A model generated the notes under the pieces. The model saw only the letters and a list, made by a program, of their open reading frames with translations. It made no database searches and had not been told where the DNA came from. A program made the position numbers and the translations under genes. A stretch of 64,000 nucleotides of DNA from Cavenderia fasciculata (Eukaryota > Evosea > Eumycetozoa > Acytosteliales > Cavenderiaceae), in contig NW_004457729.1 of NCBI RefSeq assembly GCF_000203815.1, positions 2,790,674-2,854,673 on the forward strand. The letters are read 5' to 3'. Positions 11,404-23,524 of this stretch are shown in pieces. The stretch's first letter is position 1. Each line of letters opens with the position of its first letter.

Positions 11404-12605
11404 ATTTAATTTCTTCAACCAACAGCCAACAACAAAAACTATAGTCCTCTATTTCCAATCACAAACCTATTTATTAAAATTACATTCATCCCACGACCCC
11501 CCCAACCTAAACACAACGCAACCAACCATCAACGGCAATAGAGAGATACAAACTCGACACACATACAACAACCAACCAGTCAATAGACTGATCAACTAAT
11601 AGCATTATTGTTTTTTTCCCATCCATCCACCCGTCCATTATTAAATCATTTATTTTTTTTTATGTCAAAAATTAAATATTATTATTTCCCAACATTCATC
11701 ATTATCATCATCGTCATTTATTTAGGAGATGAATAATAATAATAAAAAAACCATCTATCTTTCTTACACTTCTCACACTCAAAAAACAAAAGATATATAT
11801 ATAATTGAATTCAAGGTTTGGAAAATATGATATAAGATGGATGAAAAAAAAAAAGTTGGTATTCCATCTTCCAAAAAACACTCACTCTCCGAAATAAGCA
11901 ATAATCAGTCGAGTCGGGTTCATACCAATAGTTTCGTCGACTAAACTAAAACCCAACCACACATAAACACACGTTTCCTAAAGATTTTTTATCAAAAAAT
12001 GATAAAACCACACGCAAATAATTTCAAGACTACAAAAAAAATTTCCAGAAAAAAACAGAGTCAACACCACATCGCCAGAAGTTTCCATCTTTTTTTATAT
12101 GGAAACCTGACTAAAAATCAACCACACTGGCCTGACAATGAACTAAATTGCTAAAAAGTTTTTAGTTAATAGTGAAGATAAACTTTTATTTTATTTGTTG
12201 AGAACCCACTAGTCGCTGATAGCTAGAGGAGAGAGAGACAGAGTGAGGACTAGTCACAACTTGTTCACTCACCCTAAATAGTAATAATAATAATACCAAC
12301 AAATACTCTCTTCTATCTCTATCTATATCTGTATTTCATTTTATTCTTTTCATTCATTGTCACTCCTATACAAAGGGTTCAATATATATTGATTTAGAGA
12401 AATTATTTTTAGTATCTCAATCATCACCAATATCACCATCACTCACAAATCAAATTATTTATTTGTTTATTATCGATTCATATTTATATATATATATATT
12501 TAGTATCATTATTTCACAGGTATCATCATCAAAAGAGTTTGACAAATATTATTAAAGAGTTTAGTTGAATGTCGAACAAAGTATAATTACAAAAACAAAA
12601 AAAAC
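11404..12605. other. Spacer between two same-strand genes
   Basis: 1.2 kb between the kinase stop and the start of the large chimera gene. The first part is CA-rich (ACCAACCA, ACACACA), then poly-A/poly-T. The region near 12480-12500 (TATATATATATATTTAG) precedes the next gene by about 110 bases. No coding region, tRNA or conserved element is recognised. Confidence 0.5.
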
Positions 12606-15600
12606 ATGATTAAATTATTGTTTATATTTATTTTATTGGTTAATGTATTTCAATATACACAATCAATTGGTATGTCAAACATAGTAATATTAATAATAAA
12701 TATAGATAGTTAATTAATTTTTTTTTTCCATAGATTTTCCATCAAATTCCAAATATGGAATATTTTTAAATACTACAAATCAAAACGATGATATTAAATC
12801 ATTAACAAGAGAATATGAAAATATGATAAAGTAAATATATATTTAAAAAACTAAAATAATAATTTAACTATATTAACCTTTTTTATCTTTTTTGACAGAG
12901 ATTTACACAATTCAAATAATAATAATATTATTGAATATGAAAAATCCCTTAAGGATATTATAAAACAACTTGATAAAATCCAATATCCTTTAAATAATCA
13001 TACAACCAATGAATTGGGTAAGTCTAAAAAAAAAAACAAAAAAAAAGATTAATCAACATTTAAAACTAATTAATTTTGATTTATTTTTTAGATTGGATTA
13101 ATTTTAATAATAACAATATAAATGTACCAAAAAAAAGTTTAAATATAGCGATTGTAGTTTCAAGTTTTGAAGGGATTTATTCTACCTCTGGTATTGGTAC
13201 ATTGTATTCGATTTTGGCCGATTATTTAGTGTCATTGGGTCATCAAGTGACGGTCATTTACACCAGAGATGAAACTACCGAAAAGATGAGTTTCTATGAA
13301 TGGAAACAACACTTGAAATTAAATAGAAAGATAGAGTTGGTTAATCTCCCTCCTTTATCAGTGCCAATTACCAACACCCCACATATCCGTAAATCCTACC
13401 AAGTCTACCACTACCTCAAGAACAATCCACCATTTGATGTTGTCCATTTACACGATTTCGAAGGTTTGGGTTACTATTCATTGGCCGCCAAAAAGTCTGG
13501 TCTCTTCTTTTCCGAGACCAAGTTTATCACTGGTATCCACGGTCCATCGGCATGGGTTATCGAATCCAACACCAAAAGCTCACCTGCTCTCGAATCTGAA
13601 TTGGAAGTTGACTATATAGAAAGACGTTCCGTTGAATGGTCCGATGTAATCTGGGCTCCAAGTACCTATATGATCAATTGGATGATTCAACATAACTGGG
13701 ATTTTGGTAGAAAGTCGTTCAACCAAGATATGTATCTTATGCCATTCTTACCAAGAACCAGTAGTATAGATTCAAAGATTGAAGATGATTCTTCCTCATC
13801 GCCAATCAAAGAACTTGTATTCTTTGGTCGTTTAGAATCAAGAAAGGGTATTGTATTGTTTTGTGATGCTCTTGACCTTTTGTTTACTGGTGATAAAAAG
13901 TCTGTTCCAAAGGTATCCGTCACCTTCCTCGGTCGTTCATCCACCATCAACGATCAAGATTCTCTCGTCTACTTGAAAGGTCGTGCTTCAAAGTGGGCAT
14001 CCTATACCAAAGTTTCATATTTGCTTGATAAATCATCTGGTGAAGCAATTCAATATTTAAAAGAAAAAAGTAATAGATTAGCTGTATGTATAATATTAAC
14101 AATCAAAAGATATCAAATTCGAATGAATACATTTTAATTTTATTTTAATTTTTAGGTAATACCATCATTAGAAGATAATTCACCATATACATTGTATGAA
14201 TGTTTATATGATAGAATACCATTTATTGCAAGTGCAACACCATCTATATTACCATTGATCAAAGAATCTGATAGAGATCAAGTAACATTTGATACCAAGT
14301 CATACCAATTACTTCGTACTCTGTTACAAACCATCAAGAAGGGAGTTATAGTAGCAAGACCAACATTTACACCAACAGAATCAACTCAAGCATGGTCTGC
14401 ATTCTATCCATCCATCTTTGCTGCAGCTGAAAAGAAACAACACTCTGTCATTGTTTCTCCTTCATCGTCTACCACTACTACTCCATTAGTATCAATTTGT
14501 ATCACTCATTACAATAGACCACATTATTTGGCTCAAGCAATTGAATCAATTGAAAACCAATCATACAAAAACTATGAAGTCATCTTGGTAGATGATGGTA
14601 GTAATTCAACTGAAGCAATCGACTATTTAAAGAAGCTTGAACCACAATTCAGACAAAAGGGATGGAAGATTATTAGAACACCCAATAGATATTTGGGAGC
14701 TGCCAGAAACACCGCTGCCAAGGAATCGAGTGGAGTGTGGTTATACTTTTTGGATGATGATAACTATGCCTATCCCGATGCTATCGAGTCGTATGTCAAG
14801 GTTGCACTCAACACAAATGCAGATGTCGTCACTGCCCCACATTCCATTATTACAAGCTCAGCCGTTCCAAGCAAGGAATTGATCACCAAGCAGTGGGTTC
14901 CATTGGGTCCATCGATCGTCGTCGGTGTCTTTAGAAACTGTTTTGGAGATGCCAACTTTTTCATCAAGAGAAAGAGTTTTGAACGTATTGGAGGATTTAC
15001 TGAAGAGTATGGCGTCGGTCTTGAAGACCACGAGTTATTGTCCAAGTTGGCCATCAACGGATTCAAGCAGTCGATTGTCACTGAACCATTGCTCTACTAC
15101 CGTATCCACGATCTCGTCAATCAAATGGTGTTCAAAACCAATACCAAGATGAATCAAATGCGTTATATTCGTCCATACAGCCAGTTGTTCCAAGGTGACA
15201 ACAAGCCGTTGATCAATCTCCTCGCCAGAAAGGTTGTATCACACGCTGTCGCCGAGCAATTTTGTAACATCACTTTGTCGTCTGTCTCTCCAAGCACCGG
15301 TCCAATGACGGGCGGTACAACGATTACCATCTCTGGTTCAGGGTTTTTGGACTGCTCTATTACACGTGTTCAAGTTGGACCTGGTACTTGTGCAGGTTTG
15401 ACTGTATTGTCTGCACGTCAAATGACCTGTAGAACCTCTCCAAACCAAGCATCTACACCTTTGGATGTATCAGTGTACACTTCAAATGGTGGGCACTTTA
15501 CGTTGTTCTCTGCCTTTACTTACACTGCTTTGGGTGCACCCGTTGCACAGGAATGTGCTCTTGATCCAACTGGCACTTCCATCAGCTGTAGATTCGACCC

Positions 15601-18600
15601 ACAGACCAAAAAGAATGCCGGAAGCTGCGCAAGCTTCTTCTCGGCCGACACGACTGTCACCTTTGGCACCAACCCCACTTGTCAATGGTCAGATGGGTTT
15701 ACACTGACCATCACCCTCGGCACCTCTTCGACCATCTCAGTTGGTGACGCTATCTCGATCAGAGCAGGTTCCATCACATCACTTGGTGGTGAACCAAACA
15801 ACCAGCAGACTATCGAGTTGATTGGCGGTGAACCAGTACCACCCGTCGCCTCCATCAACGCTCCATCCGTCGTCGGACCTTGTAATGTTGTCGAGTTGGA
15901 CGGTAGCCGTTCTGCAGGTGGAGGTGGTAGACAATTGGATTTCGTTTGGTCTGTCGTATCTGCACCCGACCATATGAAACAACTCACACAGATTCTCTCA
16001 GATGCAAAGGGATCTAAAGTCGTCCTCCCCAACAACACACTCACAATTGGAAGTACCTACGAGTTTGCCCTTAAAGTCACCAACTGGCTCGGCAAGTCTG
16101 ACAAGACCTCTGTCACCATCTCAAAGGTATTCAACGATGTCATCACTGTCAATATCTTTGGACCTAGTCAGATCCGTATCCCATCCATCCCCATTTCACT
16201 TGAAGGTGTTGCTTCGGCCAATGGCTGCTCGGGCAACCAAAACAGCAACTTTGTCTACCAATGGCGTGTCACTCCCGACCTCTTGGTACCCGTCAATCTC
16301 AATGGTCGCAGCTTGTTTGTACCAGTCAATGCCTGGAGATCGGGTGAAAACTACACATTCACATTGTCTGCTACAGCTGGTGACTCGACTGGAGAAGATA
16401 CAGTCAACGTCTCGATCAACAAGAGAAACATCTTGGCCAAGATTTCTGGTGGTGACCGTACATTTGCAAAGGGAGAGATGATCACACTCGATGCCAGCTC
16501 TTCAGTCGATCCAGACAATAGCGAGGGTAGCGACAGCTCCATCACCTACTCTTACAAATGGGTCTGTACCGTATCCGAACAGACTGTTGGTAATTGTCCA
16601 CTCGAGTCGTTGAGCGAGCCAATCATCAGCTTCAACTCATCCGAGTGGGACGCTGGAAAGTATGTCATCTCGGTCGAGGTAATTCCATCGGACAACATCC
16701 GTCGTAGTGGTGTCGCCATCACCTGGATTCAATTGACCAACTTTGATTTCATCGATGTCACCATTGACAAGAGCACCATTCCCGACCACATTGATCCAGG
16801 AGCCAAGTTAGTTCTCTTGTCTGTACTCCACAACAACCCCATTCCAATTGAGAGACTTTCCTTTTTGTGGTCTGTCCTCGAGGGTGACTTGTCGATCGAT
16901 CAACCATACAGCACCCCCGTCACTGGTAGAAACCTTGCCATTAAATCGGGTGCACTTGCTCCAAACACACTCTACACCTTTCAAGTAGTCGTCGAAGATA
17001 AAACCACCAAGGTTCAAGGAGAAGCAACTGTCTCATTTAGAACCGAAGCACGTCCATCCGGTGGAAAGATCAACTGTTACACCAAAAAGGGTGGCGTCAT
17101 GGACAAGTACACTTTTGACTTGGGCCGTTCTTGGGCAGCTGCCACTGGTATCTCTGGTTACAGTTTTAGATACAGAACCAAGGATAGTAATGAAGAGATC
17201 CCACTTTGTGAAAAGTCTGTATCCAATCGTTTGACAACCCATCTTCCACCAGGAGAACTCGTCATCATTGGTTATGTCATGTCTGGTACCGGTGTTGCAT
17301 CCTCATCGACCTGTGACGTTGTCGTTGAAGCTCCATCACACGATCAAAATGAAAAGGTACTCGACTTTGTCTCGAATATCATCAAATCCAAAGACACTAA
17401 CTTTTTCGAACTCGGAACCTCACTCAAGATTGCCAACTCTGTCGTCGAACCACCATCTGGAAAGGCATTGAGTTCAGGGCAAGTAGCTCAAAAAGTTGCA
17501 TCCATCAAGGCATCGGCCCTCGTCACTATTGAAAAGCTCACCAAAGATTTGTCAAGAAATGATGGTGTCGACAAGTTACTCGACCAAGCCGACTACTCTA
17601 CCGAATCATCTGAAAACGTTCCATTGTTGACACCCGATGAATCACCTGCTCCAGCAGCATCTGGATCACTCGTCATCACTTCTGAAGGATTAACATCTGT
17701 AGTTGATATTTTAGTTAGTACTACTGAAGAATCATCACGTCTCTCGCCAGACTATCTCAGAAGATCGTCCAAGATCCTTAGAGGTATTACATTCCACATG
17801 ATCGAGAACCCAGTCTATCCACGTGGTATCTATGGTAGTGTTGAAGTCGTATCAAACATTGCCAAGCAACTTTTGAACCAAATCCCACACATTGACCCCA
17901 AGTATCGTAGCACTGCTGGTAATGTCAGTTTTGCCATCGAAGAGTGTGCCTCCAACATTGCCAGCGCTGTTCTCTATCGTCAGACTGCCGGTGAAGATGC
18001 AACCACCATTTCTCGTAACGGTGTCTCTATCACAACCTACAAGCACGAATTGGAAGCACTCCACAAGAAGGGTGGTTTCATGAGTGGTATGGATGGCGAA
18101 CCAATCTTTTCCTTCAAGAGAGGTATTTTCAAGAATGCCGTCGCAGGTAGCAACAAGACCGATGAAGTCAGTGCCAAGTATGTCGTACTCCCAGGAAACA
18201 CCCATTACTTTGCCAAGCATTCACTCGGTAAATTTGCAGGGAACAATGTATTCAGTCTTGAGTTTACTCAACAAGACGGACAAAAGCTCAATGTCAGCAA
18301 CCTCGTCGAACCCATTGTCATTGACGCTGGTAAATACTCCAAGAGCTCCGAGTACAAGTGTGTATGGTGGGATGAAAAGAAGTCGGATTGGTCCGACAAG
18401 GGATGTAAAACCGAGAGAGATGGAGAGACTGTCCTCTGCAAATGTAACCATCTCACCCAGTTTGCTCTCTTGCAAGGTATCCAACATGGATCCAATCTCA
18501 CTAGAATCTTTATCATTGTTGGCTCTGTCGTAGGTGGTGTTGTAGCTGCCAGTGCTCTCGTCGCCGGTGTTGTCATTGGTGTCAGAAGAAGAAAGAGAAG

Positions 18601-19138
18601 AGCTGCCGCTGATAACAAGGATGACAAGAAGGATCAACCAAACAAAAAGAAAAAGATTGATCCAGCTGCTGCCAAGACCAACAACAAAAAGGATAAATCA
18701 TTTGGTAATGAAAATGAAGAAGAGTACATCTACAATGAATTCAAAGAGGTATACGAAATGGCCAAACAAAAGGAAGTCCAATCGCTCCAAAAGAAGAATG
18801 GTATCTGTATTCCATCACCAGTAAGCACTCTTGCCGCCGTATCAAACCAACCAACTCCAGTCGAATCTTCGCCATCTCAATACGGTCCATACATTGAGAA
18901 CCATTCCCAAGCTGCCTCCACCATCCAAAAGGCATGGAGAAAGCGTACTCAATCACGTTCTCTAGAAAAGGAATTGGAGGTTGAACAAATCTTGGACAAT
19001 ATCGATGAATTGTTAGCTGACCAAACTTCAGATCCATTCGAAGCCAATCAATACCACTATGACGCTGATCCAAATGTCGATTATGACGATATCTCTTCAT
19101 CAGATGATGATGATCAAAACTCTGGTGTACAAGCTTAA
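12606..19138 (+). CDS. GT4+GT2 glycosyltransferase fused to IPT, REJ/PKD-like and GPS modules, one TM, IQ-like tail
   Basis: Five exons: 12606-12669, 12734-12830, 12899-13017, 13092-14083, 14156-19138; 2,084 residues. Residues 1-20 are a signal peptide. At about 110-500 is a GT-B fold, family GT4 (IAIVVSSFEG, GIHGPSAWV, VFFGRLESRKGI, PSLEDNSPYTLYE). At 535-780 is a GT-A fold, family GT2 (SICITHYNRP, ILVDDGS, FLDDDN, GLEDHELLSKL). At 795-885 is an IPT/TIG domain (VSPSTGPMTGGTTITISG). At about 986-1480 are PKD/REJ-like beta repeats. At about 1823-1863 is a GPS motif: paired Cys and Trp, then CKCNHLTQFA with the HL-T cleavage triad. A span at 1870-1895 is followed by RRRKRR. The 180-residue cytoplasmic tail is Lys-rich then acidic and holds an IQ-like stretch, TIQKAWRKRTQSR. 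Known GPS/GAIN domains self-cleave, which would leave the transferase part tethered non-covalently. The substrate is unknown. Confidence 0.9.
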
Positions 19139-19235
19139 AACAAAAACAAAAATGTAGAAATAATAATAAAAGTAAAATATTTTAGTAGTTATATATAATT
19201 GTCTTTGTCGCATTTATTATTATTATTATTATTAT

Positions 19236-21689
19236 TTAATCTTTAATTCTAATGGTTCTTAAATAAGTATGATCCAAGAAAAGTTTGATAAATGAATTGC
19301 TGACTTCAGTCAATGATTGAGGTCGTTCTGCTTTATCTCTGATTTGAGCTCTTGGTTTTGTAAGCATCTTGATAAACTCTTCAGACTCTGCGTCAAAGGT
19401 GCCAGCTGGATATAAAACATCAGAGGCAATGATTCCTTGAAGCAGGTCGAATCCATTGTCAGTTGGTGACAATTCTCTGAGCTTTAAAAAGAATGGAGTT
19501 TTTTGTTCGCATTCACGATTGACTATTTGTGAGACCAAGAATTGACAGAGAATCGATTTTCGTTCAGATTCTGTTGGGGTGGCAAATTCAATGAGGATTT
19601 CAGCAAAGGTGTTTAATTCAGTGCCAGTTCCAAATCCAATATTAAAGCCAATGTATTGTTCAAAGACATTGATGTCGACGGTGGTTTGAGGATCGCATTT
19701 TTCATGAGACAGTTGGTCCAAAAACAACATGGTCACCAAACGATAGGTCATGAGGTTTTTAACGCTTGAATGATCGTAAATGGATTTGGCAATGCTGAAT
19801 TGTTGGGTCAAATTGAATGCCAAAATTGAAATGTTGTTGATACGTGGATGATGGACAAATTTCATTCTACTCTGGTATCTGAGGAGAGCTTGGGCGACGG
19901 AACGATTGCTTCTTTTGAAATTGAGCATACACGAGCTCAAGTCCTTGACAAGCTCTCCTTTGATACGTATTTTCTCGTCGACCATCTTGTGCAAGATCTT
20001 TGCAATCGTCTCCCATTGAGAGGCCTTGATCAGACCCATGACCAAACTGTTCCACATGGCCTCGCTTTGCAAAATGAGTGTTTTGTCAATGTCGTTGATT
20101 GAGAGCAGCGAGAAACCATCGTTGACTTCCTGTTCGACAATGGCGCAGTACTGCCATGGCATCGCCATGAGCGGTCGGAACCGGCTGGGGATTTTTGGTG
20201 TAAAGTGGTAGAGATAGTAGTTTGGTCGACGATTGAACAAGACCATAGAGGCCCTGATGAGAAGGTTGCCCGATGGCATTCTATTTTTGGCAAAGTATTC
20301 GGTTTTGAGGATATCGACCATCTTTTGTTGATCGAAATTAATTATGTTTTCTTCCAGTTGATTGTCAGTCTCGGTCTTGATGTATCTGTACGAGGAGGTG
20401 ATCTTGTCGAGCAAGTCCCTTCCTCCTTTATTCTCTCGCTCGAGAATCGGTGTTCCAATGACATAGTTTGTTTTAATGTGATCCCAGTACTCTGCAGATT
20501 CGTCGTTGTCTTGTTTGAGGACGAGCAGCGTGTTGAGGTTGGGTGTTATGTTTAGGCCAGTGATCAACTTGCAATACCATTCCAATGCCATTGGTTGGGC
20601 ATTCTCAATCAACATGTACTCGGTGATGACCTTTTCTATGACTCTTTGAACGTATGCTCGGTCCATACGCACAAACACCTTTTCAATCAATGCATTGTAC
20701 AAATCCTTTCGGTTGGTGACTTGGTTGTAGACCAATGGCAAGGCCACTGTACGTGGTCCAGGTGGTTGCCACGTCTCCAACCATTCAAGGTTGTTGTCTC
20801 TGGCCGATCGCTCCAACAACGATTGCAAAAATACTGGTGAATGGATCTGTGCAATGCCATCAAAATCTCTTTCCGACAAGAACTGATACACAATATCAAA
20901 TGCCTCTTGTTGTGGTGCAAGACCGCATCGCGAGCACAATGACGTCAAAACGGTCAACATTGCCAATTTCTCTTCTTGTAGCACAAAGTGATGAAGGAAC
21001 AATGTAATAATCGGACTATATTCATTTACTCTGTCTGGTTGTTGGTAAATCATTCCTGCAACTTGATCTACCAAATGATCTGATTCTGCTGTAGTAAATT
21101 CATGACTATGTACAAACTTTTCAACTAATCTAAAAACAATGTTAAAAGGTTAGACACTAATAATCAGACGAATGGTTGAGATTCCTCTTCTTCCTTGTTC
21201 TATGTTAACATACGATTCATATAATTCGACAGGAGTTAGTGAAAAGATATTGTCTAGTGGTTCGCATCTCTTTGGTTTTGGGAATCGAACGTTTGATACA
21301 TTGACACCTGACAAATTGGTTTTATCTTCTTGGTAGTTCTCTTCTCCTTCTTTTTGTTTAAATATAGTAGATGTATCTTGAAATGGTACAAAAGATCTAT
21401 CAACACCAGTTGTATCGAAATTGTCTGCTACGTCTGGGTACCCATTTTTGTTCTGTTTATTCGATGATGATAATTTAAAAGGATCTCTACTTTTTATATA
21501 TACTGGTTGATAATATGATGATGTTGCTGAGTAATTTGATGAAGCATATGTTGAAGTTGATGATAAATATGTTGATGGAGTATAATAAAGTGATGATGAT
21601 GATGAAGAAGAAGAGGAAGAAGAACCTTGAATCAACCTACTAACAACACAAAGTTTGTGTTTATTAATAGCTAGACAGCTCCTTATCAT
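19236..21689 (-). CDS. Large helical protein of unknown function, probably mitochondrial
   Basis: Two exons, about 21170-21689 and 19236-21124; 802 residues in the model chosen. The short 45-base intron has a weak donor (GTCTGA) and an ATTAG acceptor. A nearby donor also keeps the frame, so the junction is uncertain by a few residues. The N-terminus MIRSCLAINKHKLCVV is basic and amphipathic, followed by Ser and Tyr/Ser runs, which suggests a mitochondrial presequence. The remainder is a long alpha-helical region without recognised motifs, with helix-pair periodicity that could be PPR- or HEAT-like. It is expressed toward the 3' end of the chimera gene, leaving only 97 bases between the two stops. 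Function is unknown. Confidence 0.75.
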
Positions 21690-21874
21690 CTCTTATCTCT
21701 CTCTCTCTCTCTCTTCTATCTCTCTCACTAATGATATATAATGTCTCTCCCTCCTTTTGTCACACTTTATCGTCGTCATGGATCTGCAAGATCAGACAGA
21801 AAAAAAAAAAAAAAAGAAACGAAAAAGATATTGACAGAGGTTGGTTGTTATAATTAGTCAGTTATTATTATTTA

Positions 21875-23071
21875 TTATTGTTGGTTAGTTGTAATAATAA
21901 TAGATTGTATATCAATGATAGCACCTTGATTAAATAGTCGAGATGACTCTAGAGACTGTTCATCGACAAATGGTTGTTGGTTACTATCATCAGAATGACG
22001 AGCACGTACATAGGGACGAGACGATTCTTTGTTTTGGTCAAGTCTAACAAGACTAGTGTCTGTCTGTTTAGATCTATGACATCTTTTACCAAGACTAGAT
22101 GACATCGATGATGATGTCGAGTCGATGTGACACGTCTCTGCAGAATCCAATAAACTAAAGGTACCAAAACCACAAGAGATGGATCGTGGGAATGCAAGCT
22201 CCTCTACACCACCTCGATCAACTGCGACGTACTCTCTAGATATTTGGTATCCTATGCGATCGACTTGATAGACTACCTTGCCACCAACAATCCATCTAAC
22301 TGTTTTAGTTGGATGATCCCATGTGATGGCAAGATCGAGAAAGGCAGCGGGGTCGATATCGGTAGCTATTGGTATCATGTAGGTAAAAGACGCATAATCA
22401 CCCTTGGCAAATGGCAATCTTTCATAGATGGCATACAATGAGTTACCGGCCATTGCAAAGTCTGCAACCAACATTGTCTCGAAATCCAACGAGTTGACTA
22501 CTCCCATTGCTAAACGTGGGTCATTCTTTGCATCTCTGATTGCGTCTCCAAAGGGGTGTCTGTCTGCTCCCAATGTATTAGCTCTCACTTTAAACGAGCA
22601 AGTCAAACTTCCATTCTCGGGCACAGCGACCGACTCCTTTGTCAGTGCAAGCCACTTTACATGATCCAACACCGAAGGGTGAGTCAATGTAAATGGATTG
22701 GAATCGATTCTAAGGAACCCCGATCCACCCTCCTTTACAATACTTTGAATCCCTTGATTACCAACAAAATCACCAAATCCAAAATAATACCATTGTTCTG
22801 GTATTTCAATATGTTCTTGTGCATCTAATTTTGTAAAGTCATATGATTGTTTGATTGACATTGAAGAAGAAGAAGAAGAAGAAGAAGTGTTTATAGTTGA
22901 ATTTGACAATGATATAAAATGTAATTTCAAATCCTTATTAAAAGTATACAATGCTACCAACAATGATATTAAAAATACAATTAAGATTGAACTACTGCTA
23001 CTACTATTATTTTTAGGTTTATCATTTTCTTTTCTATTATTATTGGTGATGTTGCTATTATTCTTTTTCAT
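21875..23071 (-). CDS. Membrane-anchored protein resembling a bacterial DUF6081-type family
   Basis: Single exon, 398 residues. An Asn/Lys/Ser-rich N-terminus precedes one membrane span (about 28-44, ILIVFLISLLVALYTF), so type II topology is likely. The globular part (about 80-310) has a beta-rich pattern: YYFGFGDFVGNQG, then DHVKWLALT, HPFGDA, DPRLAMGVVNSLD, ERLPFAKGDYASFTYMIP, ITWDHPTKTVRWIVGG and VDRIGYQIS. From memory this resembles a family of unknown function common in bacteria and fungi (DUF6081); no search was run. The fold suggests a lectin- or glucanase-like jelly roll. The last about 80 residues are low-complexity. A TATATA motif lies about 35 bases upstream of the start. Confidence 0.8.
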   Translation of the reverse strand: MKKNNSNITNNNRKENDKPKNNSSSSSSILIVFLISLLVALYTFNKDLKLHFISLSNSTINTSSSSSSSSMSIKQSYDFTKLDAQEHIEIPEQWYYFGFGDFVGNQGIQSIVKEGGSGFLRIDSNPFTLTHPSVLDHVKWLALTKESVAVPENGSLTCSFKVRANTLGADRHPFGDAIRDAKNDPRLAMGVVNSLDFETMLVADFAMAGNSLYAIYERLPFAKGDYASFTYMIPIATDIDPAAFLDLAITWDHPTKTVRWIVGGKVVYQVDRIGYQISREYVAVDRGGVEELAFPRSISCGFGTFSLLDSAETCHIDSTSSSMSSSLGKRCHRSKQTDTSLVRLDQNKESSRPYVRARHSDDSNQQPFVDEQSLESSRLFNQGAIIDIQSIIITTNQQ

Positions 23072-23524
23072 TATTTGTTTATATATATCTACGAACGGGT
23101 CGGGTATATAAGTAGAGATATAGATGGAATGAACTTAATCTGTCTGTCATGACTAGGCATTAACCCTTTGACCACTAAAGAGGGCAATTATTAATTGGTT
23201 GGTGTGTGAAAGTTGTTAAAGTGGTGTATTTAAGAGGTCGGTTCCCAATACCAGCGATCATTGGCAGCATTTTACACTTTTTAAAGGTGGGGTGGTTCAG
23301 CCGTTGGGTTAGCCCCAATTTAAAGGTTGAAAAAAATATAGCAGTTAATCTGATGATAAAATATCTTTCAATATATCTAAAAACAAGTCAGATGAACATG
23401 ACGACACTCTTTCGCTCAATAATATTGATCAGTTACTATAATTATTAATATTATTAATACTATTATTATTATATCTATTTATTATTCACATTTATTTATA
23501 TATATATATATTTTATATTTCAAC
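23072..23524. other. Spacer with a G-rich patch
   Basis: 453 bases between the start of the DUF6081-like gene and the stop of the kinesin gene. Near 23102-23110 is TATATA, placed as a TATA box for the minus-strand gene. A GC-richer patch at about 23285-23320 has GGTGGGGTGG and GTTGGGTTAGCCCC, unlike the surrounding AT-rich DNA. No gene is seen. Confidence 0.45.

Noticed and set aside
12606-19138. Adhesion GPCR
   Set aside because: The GPS motif is followed by only one membrane span and a long hydrophilic tail, not seven helices.
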